Part shown: in pieces, positions 15,773-25,684 of the stretch
How the letters are laid out: each line of letters starts with the position of its first letter
Numbering within the stretch: position 1 is the first letter of the stretch
Assembly (NCBI RefSeq): GCF_009296025.1
Contig: NZ_CP045178.1
Coordinates: 4,650,001-4,714,000 of the forward strand
DNA: 64,000 nucleotides
Source: Streptomyces tsukubensis
Lineage (GTDB): Bacteria > Actinomycetota > Actinomycetes > Streptomycetales > Streptomycetaceae
Direction of reading: 5' to 3'
Notes under the pieces: model-generated
What the model saw: only the letters and a program-made list of their open reading frames with translations
What the model was told of the DNA's origin: nothing
The model's database searches: none
Program-made: the position numbers and the translations under genes

Positions 15773-16617
15773 GCCGAGGGCCGAGGGCCGAGGCACGATG
15801 CACGAGGAAGACGCCCACTGCGGCCGAGTCCCTTCCGGCCGCCGACGGACGTCCAGTGCAGCCCTGCGTTCTTTCCGGACGCCCGAGGACCGCTCCTGTC
15901 GCTCTGGCCGGCTCACTCCCGAGGGCTCTTCAAATTTGTTGCCTCGCGGTTCCGCTGTAGTTGCTGCGGCAGCTGCCTCTGTGCGGCCTCCCCGGGGTCC
16001 CGGTGCCCTCAAGGACGCCTGTAGCCGGTAACCCGGTCGTGGTGGCTCAGTAGCGGCTCCCGTGACGTTCGCGACCCCACTGGCCGGTCGGTCCTACCCG
16101 CGCCCTCACACGCGTTGGCTTGTCTTCGGCCCTCGCCTGCCGCCCCCGCCTGTCGTACGCCCGACGGATCGATGTCCCTGTGGGGTGATTAGTCACCCGT
16201 ACGGGTGGTTCTGGGGTATCGGTCTGCCGGCTCCCACCCGTCGCTCGGCCAGCCGGCCGATCGTTCGGGTCGACCGGCCGGGTCGATCCGGTTGAGTCGG
16301 TCCGTCGGGTCGATCCGTCGGGTCGATTGGCGAGACGCTGAGCGAGGTCGATGGGTCGGCTCGATCCGGTGGCGCTATTGATGATCGATTTACCTCGTTG
16401 CTCTCTCCTGTTCCGTTGTGTCATCTGCTTGTGTCGTCTGCTTTCGAGATCATTAATCTTGATCATTCGCAGAGATCGTTTGTTCGTGGAATGCCTCGGA
16501 GGCATTAGCCTCTAGTTCCTCTTGCGTCGCATTGTGTCCCGCGCACTGTTTTGATGCCGTTTAGCTCCCTACAATCCGTCCACGTCTTGAGCTCAGTTCA
16601 AGCGTCAAGGAGGACGA
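15773..16617. other. long gene-free leader region upstream of hppA with AT-rich segment
   Basis: 845 bp with no supported gene; a 152-codon minus frame lacks any family content. From about 16370 to 16560 the base composition drops well below the surroundings (atgatcgatttacctcg, gatcattaatcttgatc). Short tandem units of GGTCGATC(C/T) type lie at 16255-16330. ATGCCTCGGAGGCAT is a hairpin near 16490, and CTTGA/TCAAG forms a small stem at 16586-16602 just before the hppA ribosome site. This looks like a promoter and long leader for hppA. Confidence 0.5.
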
Positions 16618-19107
16618 ATGGCGGAGCTTTCTGTACTTCAGCAGTTGGAGCAGCCCTCGACGACATTCGCAGCCGCTGTACTCACCGACGACAACCGGCT
16701 CATCGTGGTCGTGATCGCTGTGGTGGCCGTACTGGCACTGGTTCTGGCCGGCGTGCTCGTACGGCAGGTGCTGGCTGCCGACGAGGGCACGGCCCGTATG
16801 AAAGAGATCGCGGCGGCCGTCCAGGAAGGCGCGAACGCCTATCTGGCCAGGCAGTTGCGGACCCTGGCGATATTCGCCGCGGTCGTGTTCTTCCTGCTTC
16901 TGCTGCTGCCCGCCGACGATTGGAATCAGCGTATCGGGCGATCGATCTTCTTTCTGGTCGGGGCGGGGTTCTCTGCGGCCACCGGGTATATGGGCATGGG
17001 GCTCGCGGTACGGAGCAATGTCCGAGTGGCCGCAGCGGCGCGAGAGGCGACTCCGGCTTCAGGAGGGAAATCCGGAGCCGGTGGCGCGGGTGAAACCGGA
17101 GAGGTGGTGGAGCGGCGAAAGGCCGAACTCACGACCGTCTCGCACAAGGCGATGAAGATCGCTTTCCGTACGGGTGGCGTGGTCGGGATGTTCACCGTGG
17201 GGCTCGGGCTGCTCGGCGCCTCCTGCGTCGTGCTCGTCTACGCGGCGGACGCGCCCAAGGTCCTTGAGGGGTTCGGCCTCGGCGCCGCGCTGATCGCGAT
17301 GTTCATGAGGGTCGGTGGTGGCATCTTCACCAAGGCCGCGGATGTCGGCGCCGACCTGGTCGGCAAGGTCGAGAAGGGCATCCCTGAGGACGACCCCCGC
17401 AACGCCGCGACCATCGCGGACAACGTCGGCGACAACGTGGGCGACTGCGCGGGCATGGCCGCCGACCTCTTCGAGTCGTACGCGGTGACCCTTGTCGCCG
17501 CGCTCATCCTCGGCAAGGTGGCCTTCGGTGACGCGGGTCTCGCCCTGCCCCTCATGATTCCCGCGATCGGCGTGGTCACGGCCATGATCGGCATCTTCGC
17601 CGTGTCGCCGAGGCGACGCGACCGCAGCGGGATGTCCGCGATCAACCGCGGTTTCTTCATCTCCGCCGTCATCTCGCTCGTCCTGGTGGCGGTCGCGGTC
17701 TACGTCTATCTGCCCGCCACCTACGCCGAACTCGACGGCGTGACGGACGCGGCCATCAGGGGCGACGGCGGCGACCCGCGCGTCCTCGCCCTCGTCGCAG
17801 TCGCCATCGGCATCGTCATGGCCGCGCTGATCCAGCAGCTCACCGGATACTTCACGGAGACCAGCAGGCGCCCCGTCAGGGACATCGGCAAATCGTCCCT
17901 GACCGGGCCCGCGACGGTGGTGCTCGCCGGTATCTCGGTGGGGCTGGAATCGGCGGTGTACACGGCGCTGCTCATCGGCCTGGGCGTCTACGGGGCGTTC
18001 CTGCTCGGCGGGACCTCCATCATGCTGGCGCTCTTCGCGGTGGCCCTGGCGGGTACGGGGCTGCTGACCACCGTCGGCGTCATCGTCGCCATGGACACCT
18101 TCGGGCCGGTCTCCGACAACGCCCAGGGCATCGCCGAGATGTCCGGTGACGTCGAGGGCGCGGGGGCGCAGGTCCTCACCGACCTGGACGCCGTGGGCAA
18201 CACCACGAAGGCCATCACCAAGGGCATCGCCATCGCCACAGCCGTACTCGCGGCCTCGGCGCTCTTCGGCTCCTACCGCGACGCCATCACCACGGCCGCC
18301 AAGGACGTGGGCGAGAAGGTCGGCGAAGGCGGACCTCTGAACCTCGTCATGGACATCTCGCAGCCGAACAACCTCGTCGGGCTCGTCCTCGGTGCCGCGG
18401 TCGTCTTCCTCTTCTCAGGACTCGCGATCAACGCCGTGTCCCGCTCGGCCGGAGCCGTCGTCTACGAGGTGCGCAGGCAGTTCCGTGAGCGGCCGGGGAT
18501 CATGGATTACACGGAGAAGCCCGAGTACGGAAGGGTCGTCGACATCTGCACCAAGGACGCCCTGCGCGAACTGGCCACGCCGGGGCTGCTCGCCGTGATG
18601 GCCCCCATCGCCGTCGGCTTCACGCTCGGCGTCGGCGCGCTCGGCGCGTACCTCGCGGGCGCCATCGGAACCGGCACCCTGATGGCGGTGTTCCTGGCCA
18701 ACTCGGGCGGCGCCTGGGACAACGCGAAGAAACTCGTCGAGGACGGGCACCACGGAGGCAAGGGCAGTGAGGCCCACGCGGCGACCGTCATCGGGGACAC
18801 CGTGGGTGACCCGTTCAAGGACACCGCGGGCCCCGCCATCAACCCCCTGCTGAAGGTCATGAACCTGGTGGCGCTGCTCATCGCGCCGGCCATCGTCCGG
18901 TTCGGATACGGCGAGGACGCGAACGCGTGGCTGCGGGCGCTCATCGCGGTCATCGCCATCGTGGTCATCGTGGTGGCGGTGTACGTCTCCAAGAGGCGCG
19001 GAATCGCGGTGGACGACAACGTGGGTACAGGCGACCCCGCATCCGGCGGGGGCGGCGGCAACCCGGGGCGCGGCGAACCGCACTCCGACCCCGCCGTGCT
19101 TTCCTAG
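16618..19107 (+). CDS. hppA: membrane-bound proton-pumping pyrophosphatase, K+-independent type
   Basis: 829 residues, about 16 membrane helices. It splits pyrophosphate and moves protons across the cytoplasmic membrane. The substrate loop DVGADLVGKVE lies at residues 242-252, followed by DNVGDNVGDCAGMAADLFESY. The ion-type determinant is GNTTKA (527-532): a Lys here marks the K+-independent class, where K+-dependent enzymes have Ala. The C-terminal GDTVGDPFKDTAGP motif is intact. A Ser/Gly-rich insert (about 148-165) and a Gly-rich tail are variable parts. The ATG follows AAGGAGG. It is monocistronic, ending in a hairpin at 19141. Confidence 0.97.
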   Translation: MAELSVLQQLEQPSTTFAAAVLTDDNRLIVVVIAVVAVLALVLAGVLVRQVLAADEGTARMKEIAAAVQEGANAYLARQLRTLAIFAAVVFFLLLLLPADDWNQRIGRSIFFLVGAGFSAATGYMGMGLAVRSNVRVAAAAREATPASGGKSGAGGAGETGEVVERRKAELTTVSHKAMKIAFRTGGVVGMFTVGLGLLGASCVVLVYAADAPKVLEGFGLGAALIAMFMRVGGGIFTKAADVGADLVGKVEKGIPEDDPRNAATIADNVGDNVGDCAGMAADLFESYAVTLVAALILGKVAFGDAGLALPLMIPAIGVVTAMIGIFAVSPRRRDRSGMSAINRGFFISAVISLVLVAVAVYVYLPATYAELDGVTDAAIRGDGGDPRVLALVAVAIGIVMAALIQQLTGYFTETSRRPVRDIGKSSLTGPATVVLAGISVGLESAVYTALLIGLGVYGAFLLGGTSIMLALFAVALAGTGLLTTVGVIVAMDTFGPVSDNAQGIAEMSGDVEGAGAQVLTDLDAVGNTTKAITKGIAIATAVLAASALFGSYRDAITTAAKDVGEKVGEGGPLNLVMDISQPNNLVGLVLGAAVVFLFSGLAINAVSRSAGAVVYEVRRQFRERPGIMDYTEKPEYGRVVDICTKDALRELATPGLLAVMAPIAVGFTLGVGALGAYLAGAIGTGTLMAVFLANSGGAWDNAKKLVEDGHHGGKGSEAHAATVIGDTVGDPFKDTAGPAINPLLKVMNLVALLIAPAIVRFGYGEDANAWLRALIAVIAIVVIVVAVYVSKRRGIAVDDNVGTGDPASGGGGGNPGRGEPHSDPAVLS

Positions 19108-19140
19108 GGCCCACACAGGCCCTAGGAGGCACGGCCGTTC

Positions 19141-19173
19141 GGCCGGGGCCGCTGTGAGGCGGTGGCCCCGGCC
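19141..19173 (+). terminator. hairpin terminator after hppA
   Basis: GGCCGGGGCC and GGCCCCGGCC are perfect 10-bp arms with a 13-nt loop, 33 bp after the hppA stop. No T-run follows. Confidence 0.65.
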
Positions 19174-19405
19174 GTTCTGGTGTATGGGTTCTGCTACGCG
19201 GGTTCCGCTGTGACGGCCCGTCCGTGACAGGGCCCGGCCGAACGCGGAAGGGCGGATTTCGGCATCCGCCCCAAGGGTTGTGGTGAGCCTTATCTCCCTT
19301 GGTGCAAATGGCTTCAATAGTGGCTGTAACGGACGCACGACACGCGGTTGTCGCCCACTTGGCGTGTAAGTTCCGGGGCCGGAAGCCATGGAAGGGACCA
19401 ATCCG

Positions 19406-19987
19406 GTGAACAAGAAGCTTGCTGCCGTGCTGTCCAGCGGTGCGGTACTGGGACTGGCGCTGACTCTGACGGGATGCGGCGACGACAGCGACGACAAGCT
19501 CAATTCCTGGGCCAAGACGGTCTGTGACGATGTGCAGCCGCAGGCGAAGAAGATCGAGAGCGCCAACGCGGCGATCCAGCAGCAGACGTCCGACAACAGC
19601 AAGCCCGAGGACGTCCAGAAGACCGACTCCAAGGCATTCCAGGACATGTCCGACGCCTACAAGGCGATGGGCAACGCCGTCCAGAAGGCGGGCAATCCGC
19701 CGGTCGACGGCGGCGACAAGACCAAGAGCGACGCCGTACGGGAGCTCAAGAGCATCTCCGCGTCGTACGGCGACCTCAAGAAGCAGGTCGACGCGCTCGA
19801 CACCAAGGACCAGTCGAAGTTCGCGGACGGCCTCAAGGGTGTCGCGGGCGAGCTGTCCAAGCTCAGCAAGAGCGGCAACAACGCCCTGGACAAGCTCCAG
19901 TCGGGCGATGTGGGCAAGGCCATGAAGAAGCAGAAGAGCTGCCAGAGCTCCTCCGCCTCGGCATCCCCGGCTCCCTCGAACGCCTGA
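19406..19987 (+). CDS. small secreted lipoprotein
   Basis: 193 residues. The N-terminus is a lipoprotein signal: NKKLAAVLSSG, a hydrophobic stretch, then lipobox LTGC. The mature part is hydrophilic and helical, with Lys/Asp/Ser repeats (KKQVDALDTKDQSKF), no further motif I recognise, and one late Cys (SCQSSSAS). The GTG at 19406 is preferred to the ATG at 19388 because GGAAGGGA lies nine bases before it and the signal peptide then has normal length. It would be anchored to the outer face of the membrane. Function unknown. Confidence 0.85.
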   Translation: MNKKLAAVLSSGAVLGLALTLTGCGDDSDDKLNSWAKTVCDDVQPQAKKIESANAAIQQQTSDNSKPEDVQKTDSKAFQDMSDAYKAMGNAVQKAGNPPVDGGDKTKSDAVRELKSISASYGDLKKQVDALDTKDQSKFADGLKGVAGELSKLSKSGNNALDKLQSGDVGKAMKKQKSCQSSSASASPAPSNA

Positions 19988-20125
19988 GAGCCGCGGGGCG
20001 TCGCCCCCGGCCCCCGCTGATACGGCGTCGGATCGGCCCCCGCCGCCACTCGGGCCCGGCACCCCGCGAAAGGGGCGCCGGGCCTCGGCGTGCCCGATGT
20101 CAGTGGGTACGGACACAATGGACGG

Positions 20126-21895
20126 GTGAGCAACAGTCGCCTGAGCCCAGCAAGCCCTTCGCCGTCCGACGACCCGCCCTCGTCCGCCGGTCCCTCGTCG
20201 TCCGTGGCGCCGTCCTCGACCTCCCCCGCGCTCCCCTCGGCCGGGCGACCCGAGGTCGTACGGAGGCTCAGGGAAGGACTCCTGGCCGCCGAGTTCACCG
20301 CCGACGGGCTGCTCGACCTTCTCGGAGCGCCCGCCTACACCGCGCTCGCCCGGGGCGAGACGGTGCCCGCGCTGCGCGCCACCCGCGGCGGCACCGCCCC
20401 GGCGACGCTCGTACGTCTCTTCCTGCTCCAGCGGTCACTGCCGTACGCCCAGGTGGCTGCGGCCCTGGGGGACGTGCTCGTCCGTGACTGCCTGGAAGCG
20501 GGATGGCTCGTGGGCGACGAGAGCGCGCACGGCGGCGGTGAAAGCGGCGGTACCGATACAGGTGCCGGCCGTGACACCGACACCGGCCGTGATGCCGGTG
20601 CCGACGGCGGCACCGACGCCGGCCGCGACACCGATGTGTCCCACGACTCCGACGCACCCCATGACACCGACGGTCCGGAAGGCGTCGGTGCCCGCCTCCG
20701 GGCCGCCGTGGACGTGCGTCCCTACTCCGGGCCCGACGGTGAGGACTGGTTCATCACCTCCGACCTCGGCTGCGCCGTCGGCGGAGCCGGTGGCATCGCC
20801 AGCCGGGACGAGGGCGTGGTCCTCGGTGTGGGTGGAGCCTCCACCACCCTCGCGGGGCTCACCGTGCGCACCGCGGTGGGCCGCGCCCTCGACGTGGGTA
20901 CGGGCTCCGGCATCCAGGCGCTGCACGCCTCGCCGCACGCGAGCCGGGTCACCGCCACCGACCTCAACCCCCGGGCCCTGGAGTTCGCCCGGCTGACGCT
21001 CGCGCTCTCCGGTGCACCCGAGGCCGATCTGCGCGAGGGTTCACTCTTCGATCCTGTCGGGGACGAGACCTTCGACCTCATCGTGTCGAACCCGCCCTTC
21101 GTGATCTCCCCCGGCGCCCGGCTGACCTACCGCGACGGCGGCATGGGCGGGGACGATCTGTGCCGCGCCCTTGTTACCCGGGCGGGCGAGCGGCTCGCTG
21201 AGGGCGGTTACGCCCACTTCCTCGCCAACTGGCAGCACGTCGAGGGTGAGGAGTGGACCGAACGGCTGCGTTCCTGGGTGCCGGCCGGGTGCGACGCCTG
21301 GATCGTGCAGCGCGAGGTCCAGGACGCCACGCAGTACGCCGAGCTGTGGCTGCGCGACGCGGGGGACCACCGCTCCGACCCCGAGGAGTACGCACGGCGG
21401 TACGACGCGTGGCTCGACGAGTTCGAGGCGCGCAAGACCACGGCGGTCGGCTTCGGCTGGATCACCCTGCGCAGGACCGATGCCGCTGAGCCCTCCGTCA
21501 CGGTGGAGGAGTGGCCGCACCCGGTGGAGCAGCCGCTCGGCGATGTCGTACGCGAACACTTCGAGCGCCAGGACTATCTGCGGTCCCACGACGACGCCGC
21601 GCTGCTCGCCGGGCACTTCACCCTCGCCGCGGAAGTGGTGCAGGAGCAGATCGGGGCGCCCGGCGCCGAGGACCCGGAGTACGTGGTGCTGCGTCAGCAC
21701 CGCGGTATGCGCAGGGCGACGACGGTGGACACGATCGGCGCCGGATTCGCGGGGGTGTGCGACGGCACGCTGAGCGCGGGGGCCATCCTCGACGCGATCG
21801 CCCAGCTCGTCGGGGAGGACCCGGTGGCGCTGCGTGACCGCACGCCCGCCCAGATCAGGCTCCTGGTGGAGCAGGGCTTCCTGGAACCGGCGTAG
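20126..21895 (+). CDS. SAM-dependent methyltransferase with N-terminal DUF7059-type region
   Basis: 589 residues. The N-terminal helical region (LREGLLAAEFTADGLLDLLG) is followed by a class I methyltransferase domain: motif I ALDVGTGSGIQALHA, TATDLNPRALEFARL (acidic loop), and motif IV LIVSNPPFV, the NPPF/Y signature of N-methyltransferases acting on Gln, adenine or rRNA bases. The target is unknown. Between the two parts (about residues 135-185) lies an Asp/Thr/Gly-rich insert of GRDTD-type repeats. The GTG at 20126 is chosen from the start of the Ser/Pro-rich leader. The gene stands alone between the lipoprotein and the kinase. Confidence 0.85.
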   Translation: MSNSRLSPASPSPSDDPPSSAGPSSSVAPSSTSPALPSAGRPEVVRRLREGLLAAEFTADGLLDLLGAPAYTALARGETVPALRATRGGTAPATLVRLFLLQRSLPYAQVAAALGDVLVRDCLEAGWLVGDESAHGGGESGGTDTGAGRDTDTGRDAGADGGTDAGRDTDVSHDSDAPHDTDGPEGVGARLRAAVDVRPYSGPDGEDWFITSDLGCAVGGAGGIASRDEGVVLGVGGASTTLAGLTVRTAVGRALDVGTGSGIQALHASPHASRVTATDLNPRALEFARLTLALSGAPEADLREGSLFDPVGDETFDLIVSNPPFVISPGARLTYRDGGMGGDDLCRALVTRAGERLAEGGYAHFLANWQHVEGEEWTERLRSWVPAGCDAWIVQREVQDATQYAELWLRDAGDHRSDPEEYARRYDAWLDEFEARKTTAVGFGWITLRRTDAAEPSVTVEEWPHPVEQPLGDVVREHFERQDYLRSHDDAALLAGHFTLAAEVVQEQIGAPGAEDPEYVVLRQHRGMRRATTVDTIGAGFAGVCDGTLSAGAILDAIAQLVGEDPVALRDRTPAQIRLLVEQGFLEPA

Positions 21896-22172
21896 CCCCT
21901 CCGCGGGACTTCGGCGATCGTGGCCCGCGCGGTACCTTGCAATGTCCCTCGCTGTACCTTGCGACCCATTGGGCATGAGCGGAGAAGTAACGGGCCGCAA
22001 GGCGGGACGCGTCGGGTAAGGACCGGCCGCGGAACGTCGGCGCCGCGGTGTTGTTGGGGTGTGCGGCGCCACCCCGCGTCACGCGGGGGAGGCACGCGGG
22101 TGGACAGTACGCGGACGAGAGGGTGCGCGGAAGGGCGCTGTTACACCCCGGTCGGTGTGTGAGGGGAAGGCC

Positions 22173-24662
22173 TTGTCGGAGCAGAACGGGATCGGCGGTA
22201 CGGACGAGGCGGCGGGCCGTGTGGTCGCCGGGCGGTACCGGCTGCGGAAGCGGCTCGGCGCGGGTGGCATGGGCCGTGTCTGGCTCGCGCACGACGAGAA
22301 GCTGGGCGCGGACGTCGCGGTCAAGGAGATCGCCGTACCGCCGGGCGTCGCCGAGGACTCACTCTCGAACAAGGTCGCCCGCGCCATCAGCGAGGCCAAG
22401 AACGCCGCTCTGCTGCGCGGGCACCCCCATGTCGTCACCGTCTACGACGTGTTCGAACTGGACGGTCTGCCCTGGATCGTCATGGCGTACGTGCCGGGCG
22501 CCGTCGACCTGGACGTCATGGTGCGGGCGTCCGGAACCCTCTCGTCGGCGCAGGTCGCCAGGGTCGGCCGGGCGGTGCTCGGGGCCCTCAGCGAGGGGCA
22601 CGCGGCCGATGTCCTGCACCGGGACGTGAAACCGGCCAATCTGCTGCTCGCCCCCGACCCTTCGGGTGACCCTTTCGGCCGGGTCCTGCTCACCGACTAC
22701 GGCATCTCGCTGCGTCCGGGCTCCGGCGACCCACGGCTCACCGCGGCCGCCGACCTGATCGGCACCCCGGGATACATGGCGCCGGAACGGGCTCGCGGCG
22801 CCGCTCCCTCACCGGCCGCCGACCTCTTCTCGCTGGGCGCCACGCTGTACTTCGCCGCTGAGGGGGTGGGGCCGTTCGCACGGGAGGGCGAGATCAACAC
22901 GTTCTCCGCGCTGCTCCTCGACCCTCCGCCTCCGATGACCAGGGTGTCCCCGCTGCTCGCCCACGCCGTGCTCGGGCTCCTCGCAAAGACGCCCGAGCAG
23001 CGCACCGGCGCGGAAGAGACGGACGCGCGCCTCGCGGCGGTCCTCGACGAGGAGGGCACGCGGGCGGCCGGAGCCCCGCCCTTCGGAAGACCCGGCCGCC
23101 CGGCCCGCACGGTCAGCCTCCGTAAGCGGAAGCAGGACATGTTCGGGGCGGATGTCCCTGTCCCGGGTGACCACGCGCCGGAGTGGACGTCGGCTCGGGC
23201 ACCGGGCACTCCCGGGCCTGACGCGGACACCGGCCCTTCTCCCGTGACCGGCTCACACCCCGCGACCGGCTCACACCCCGAGACCGGCCCCTACCGGGCG
23301 ACCGCCCTGGGCTTCGACACCGCCGCGCGCCCGGCGGCCGCCTCGCCCCCGGCCGCCGCTCCGGGGCCCACCGCAACTCCCGGCCCCAGCGCCGCACCGG
23401 GTCCTGCCGCAGTTCCGCACCCCGCCACCCCCGGAACCGGAAGCTCCGCAACAGGTCACCCGGGGACGCCCGGTGACCCGCCGCCCGACCGGGCCACCCC
23501 GCCTACCTCCGCCATGCCGCCCGACCGGGCCACCCCGCCCATCTCCGCCACCCCGCCCGTCCGTGCCTGCGCCGGGCCGGCCACGCCCGCCTCCGCCACC
23601 CCCGTCGGCCCGTTCGCCTCTCCTGGGTCGTCCATAGCGGGGCGGCCCGTTCCCGCCGCGCCGTCCGGCGTGGACGTGACCAGTACGCTCGGCGGGAAGA
23701 GGGGCTCCGAAGCGGGGCGGCGGCCCGGATCCTCCTCGTCAGGACGTCGTCGGTGGCGCCCGTCCAGACCGGTGACCGCCATCGTCGCGCTGACGCTGCT
23801 CGTCGCGGGTGTCGCCCTCTGGGGCGCGCATCAGCTCACCGGTGACGGTGGCCGGAACGAGGCGGGACGCTCCTCGGGCAGCGGGAGCGGCACCGGTCGA
23901 TCCGAGGGGCGGACCGATGGTTCGGGCGGCGGCAGCTCCGGCGACTCGGGTGCCTATCCGTACGGCGAGAACGTGGGCCTGATCAGCGCGCTCAAGCCGG
24001 GGCAGTGCGTGCAAGTGAGCTGGCCCAGGGAGAAGTACGAGGGGGTCGCCGCCCTCGCCGACGGCGGATGCGACGACAACCCCGACGGCCAGGTGACATC
24101 CGAGTACGAGGTGACCAACGCCAGTCAGGCCGCCAAGAACGGTACGAAGCGCTGCGCCGACCGTTCGAAGGCGCTCACCGACAAGTTGCCTGGCGCGTTC
24201 TCGTACGCGGTGGTCCCCACCAAGGCCGCCATCGAGGCCGGTGACGGGAGAGCGGCCGTCGCCTGCGTGCTGCTGGTCCGCGACTTGACCCTCGGTGGCC
24301 GCGCGGGCGACTACCGGAGCATGGGCGAGGAAGTGAACATCGGCAACACGAGCGTCGGGGACTGCGTCGACATCACCAAGAAGACCACCTGGCTGTTGGC
24401 CCGTTGCGCGGCGCCCCACTCGGAGCAGATCGTGGGCTGGGTCAGGCAGTCCGCCACGATGTCCGACAAGGAGTTCGCGGAGAACATCTCCGTGCTGTGC
24501 GACAAGCGCTACGCGGCCGCCTGGGTGCGCGACCAGAATCACATGATCACCGGCTGGCACATCGACGAGGAGCCTGACTATCCGTACGGGCTCTGCATGC
24601 TCGCGCAGTCGGACGGCGGGACGTTGCCCGGGGGTAAAGCGGAGCCCATCAACGGCCGGTGA
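22173..24662 (+). CDS. transmembrane PknB-type Ser/Thr protein kinase
   Basis: 829 residues from the TTG at 22173, chosen for the GAGGGGAAG site. Kinase domain at 20-290: glycine loop GAGGMGRVW, ATP lysine in VAVKEI (Lys51), catalytic HRDVKPANLL (Asp151), DYG in place of DFG (175-177) and GTPGYMAPE. A Pro/Ala/Thr-rich linker with internal repeats (PPDRATPP, SHPATG) runs to about residue 530. One membrane helix (VTAIVALTLLVAGVALWG) follows, then an external Cys-containing region with two similar halves (KPGQCVQVSW, VGDCVDITKK) resembling septum-formation-type domains. It probably senses an envelope signal. No phosphatase neighbour is present. Confidence 0.92.
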   Translation: MSEQNGIGGTDEAAGRVVAGRYRLRKRLGAGGMGRVWLAHDEKLGADVAVKEIAVPPGVAEDSLSNKVARAISEAKNAALLRGHPHVVTVYDVFELDGLPWIVMAYVPGAVDLDVMVRASGTLSSAQVARVGRAVLGALSEGHAADVLHRDVKPANLLLAPDPSGDPFGRVLLTDYGISLRPGSGDPRLTAAADLIGTPGYMAPERARGAAPSPAADLFSLGATLYFAAEGVGPFAREGEINTFSALLLDPPPPMTRVSPLLAHAVLGLLAKTPEQRTGAEETDARLAAVLDEEGTRAAGAPPFGRPGRPARTVSLRKRKQDMFGADVPVPGDHAPEWTSARAPGTPGPDADTGPSPVTGSHPATGSHPETGPYRATALGFDTAARPAAASPPAAAPGPTATPGPSAAPGPAAVPHPATPGTGSSATGHPGTPGDPPPDRATPPTSAMPPDRATPPISATPPVRACAGPATPASATPVGPFASPGSSIAGRPVPAAPSGVDVTSTLGGKRGSEAGRRPGSSSSGRRRWRPSRPVTAIVALTLLVAGVALWGAHQLTGDGGRNEAGRSSGSGSGTGRSEGRTDGSGGGSSGDSGAYPYGENVGLISALKPGQCVQVSWPREKYEGVAALADGGCDDNPDGQVTSEYEVTNASQAAKNGTKRCADRSKALTDKLPGAFSYAVVPTKAAIEAGDGRAAVACVLLVRDLTLGGRAGDYRSMGEEVNIGNTSVGDCVDITKKTTWLLARCAAPHSEQIVGWVRQSATMSDKEFAENISVLCDKRYAAAWVRDQNHMITGWHIDEEPDYPYGLCMLAQSDGGTLPGGKAEPINGR

Positions 24663-25077
24663 CGTGGCCTCTTCCCGCTGGACCGGCCGGGGCAGCGGGC
24701 CACGCACGGGTGACAGAACCGGAGCGGACGCGGAGTGCGCGACGAGCGCCTGACCGGTGGGCGTACGCGGCTTCCGAGCGGTAGTTGTACGAGGTTCCCG
24801 CTCGGTGACGCTTACGTGGTTTCCGCTGGGGCCTACGTGGCTCCCGGGTGACGGGTCGTACGGGGCTCCCGATCGGTAGGGCGTGCGCGGCTCCCGATCG
24901 GGAGGGCGTACGCGCCTGTCGGGCGACCGGCGCGCGCGGGCGGCCCATCCGGCCTACGGACCGCGCCGGCAGTGCGGCGGCTCCGTTCACCCTGGGTTCG
25001 CGCCGACGTCTTTGGCAGGTCCCGGCCTGCACCTCCGAGGTGGCCGGACCTGGGGCGGTGACCGGGAGCGGTCGGGC
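24663..25077. other. gene-free stretch with degenerate tandem repeats
   Basis: No supported gene. Between about 24757 and 24918 a unit of roughly 27-35 bp, of the form TACG-x-GGCTCCCGATCGGTAGGG, recurs about five times with substitutions. The reading frames through it are not consistent with a protein. Confidence 0.55.
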
Positions 25078-25288
25078 GTGGAGGCGGTTGTGGAGAGCGG
25101 GCCGGCGATATTCGCGGGGACGGTGTTCGTCCTCTTCGGAGGGGCGCTGCCCGGCGTGGACGGGGGTCCGGGTGGTTCAGCGCGCGCCGGTGGCGCTGGG
25201 GGTGCGCCCCGGACTCTCCGCGGTGGCCGGGGCGGTCGTGGGCGTGGCGGCGCTCCTGATCGGTGTGTGGTGTTTCACGCGTTTGTAG
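25078..25288 (+). pseudogene. possible small two-helix membrane protein gene, frameshifted
   Basis: A GTG at 25078 with GGGAGCG upstream opens ESGPAIFAGTVFVLFGGAL, a hydrophobic helix. That frame is then lost. In another frame the sequence resumes as WTGVRVVQRAPVALGVRPG, then AVAGAVVGVAALLIGVWCF and a TAG at 25288. Joined, these give about 70 residues with two membrane helices. The 211-nt length fits a single extra base near 25145-25160. This is either decay or a sequence error; I do not know the family. Confidence 0.45.
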
Positions 25289-25684
25289 AGCGTTCCACAG
25301 CGTTTGGGACGGTACCGCGCCGGGAAACGGCCGGTGATCGCGGGGGAGGCGGAACGGGGAGGCGGGAGGCGCTCCTGGCCGACTCGGTGCACGGCTCCCC
25401 GACGACTCGTTCAACGGTTTCCTGCGGGAATCCCGAACCAGGGGCCGCCGACCGGCCCCTACGGGGCCCCTGCCCCGGCAGCCGGTGGTGGGAAGGCCGG
25501 GCGGCTACTCCGGGCGGCAGGAATGACGGTAGTCGGGTTACCGTTCGAGTGGCCGTTGCGGGCTTTTCCCGTTTGACACGGGGGCGGGATGTACCGTCAC
25601 ACTCCGCAGCGTCAGCAGTTGCCCACGTCACCGACGCGGGCCGCGACACCAGCACCCCAACGCCGACCGGAGAGAAGAGCCACG
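25289..25684. other. leader region of topA
   Basis: About 395 bp with no supported gene. TTGACA at 25573 is a candidate -35 element, but I see no matching -10 at proper spacing. A ribosome site GGAGAGAAG lies directly before the topA start. Confidence 0.4.

Noticed and set aside
14801..16012. N-terminal extension of the DEAD helicase frame
   Set aside because: It runs antisense through bldG and the anti-sigma gene; the known family start lies at 14800.
16047..16505. 152-codon minus frame upstream of hppA
   Set aside because: Arg/Thr-rich, no ribosome site or homology I can see; lies in a leader-like AT-rich region.
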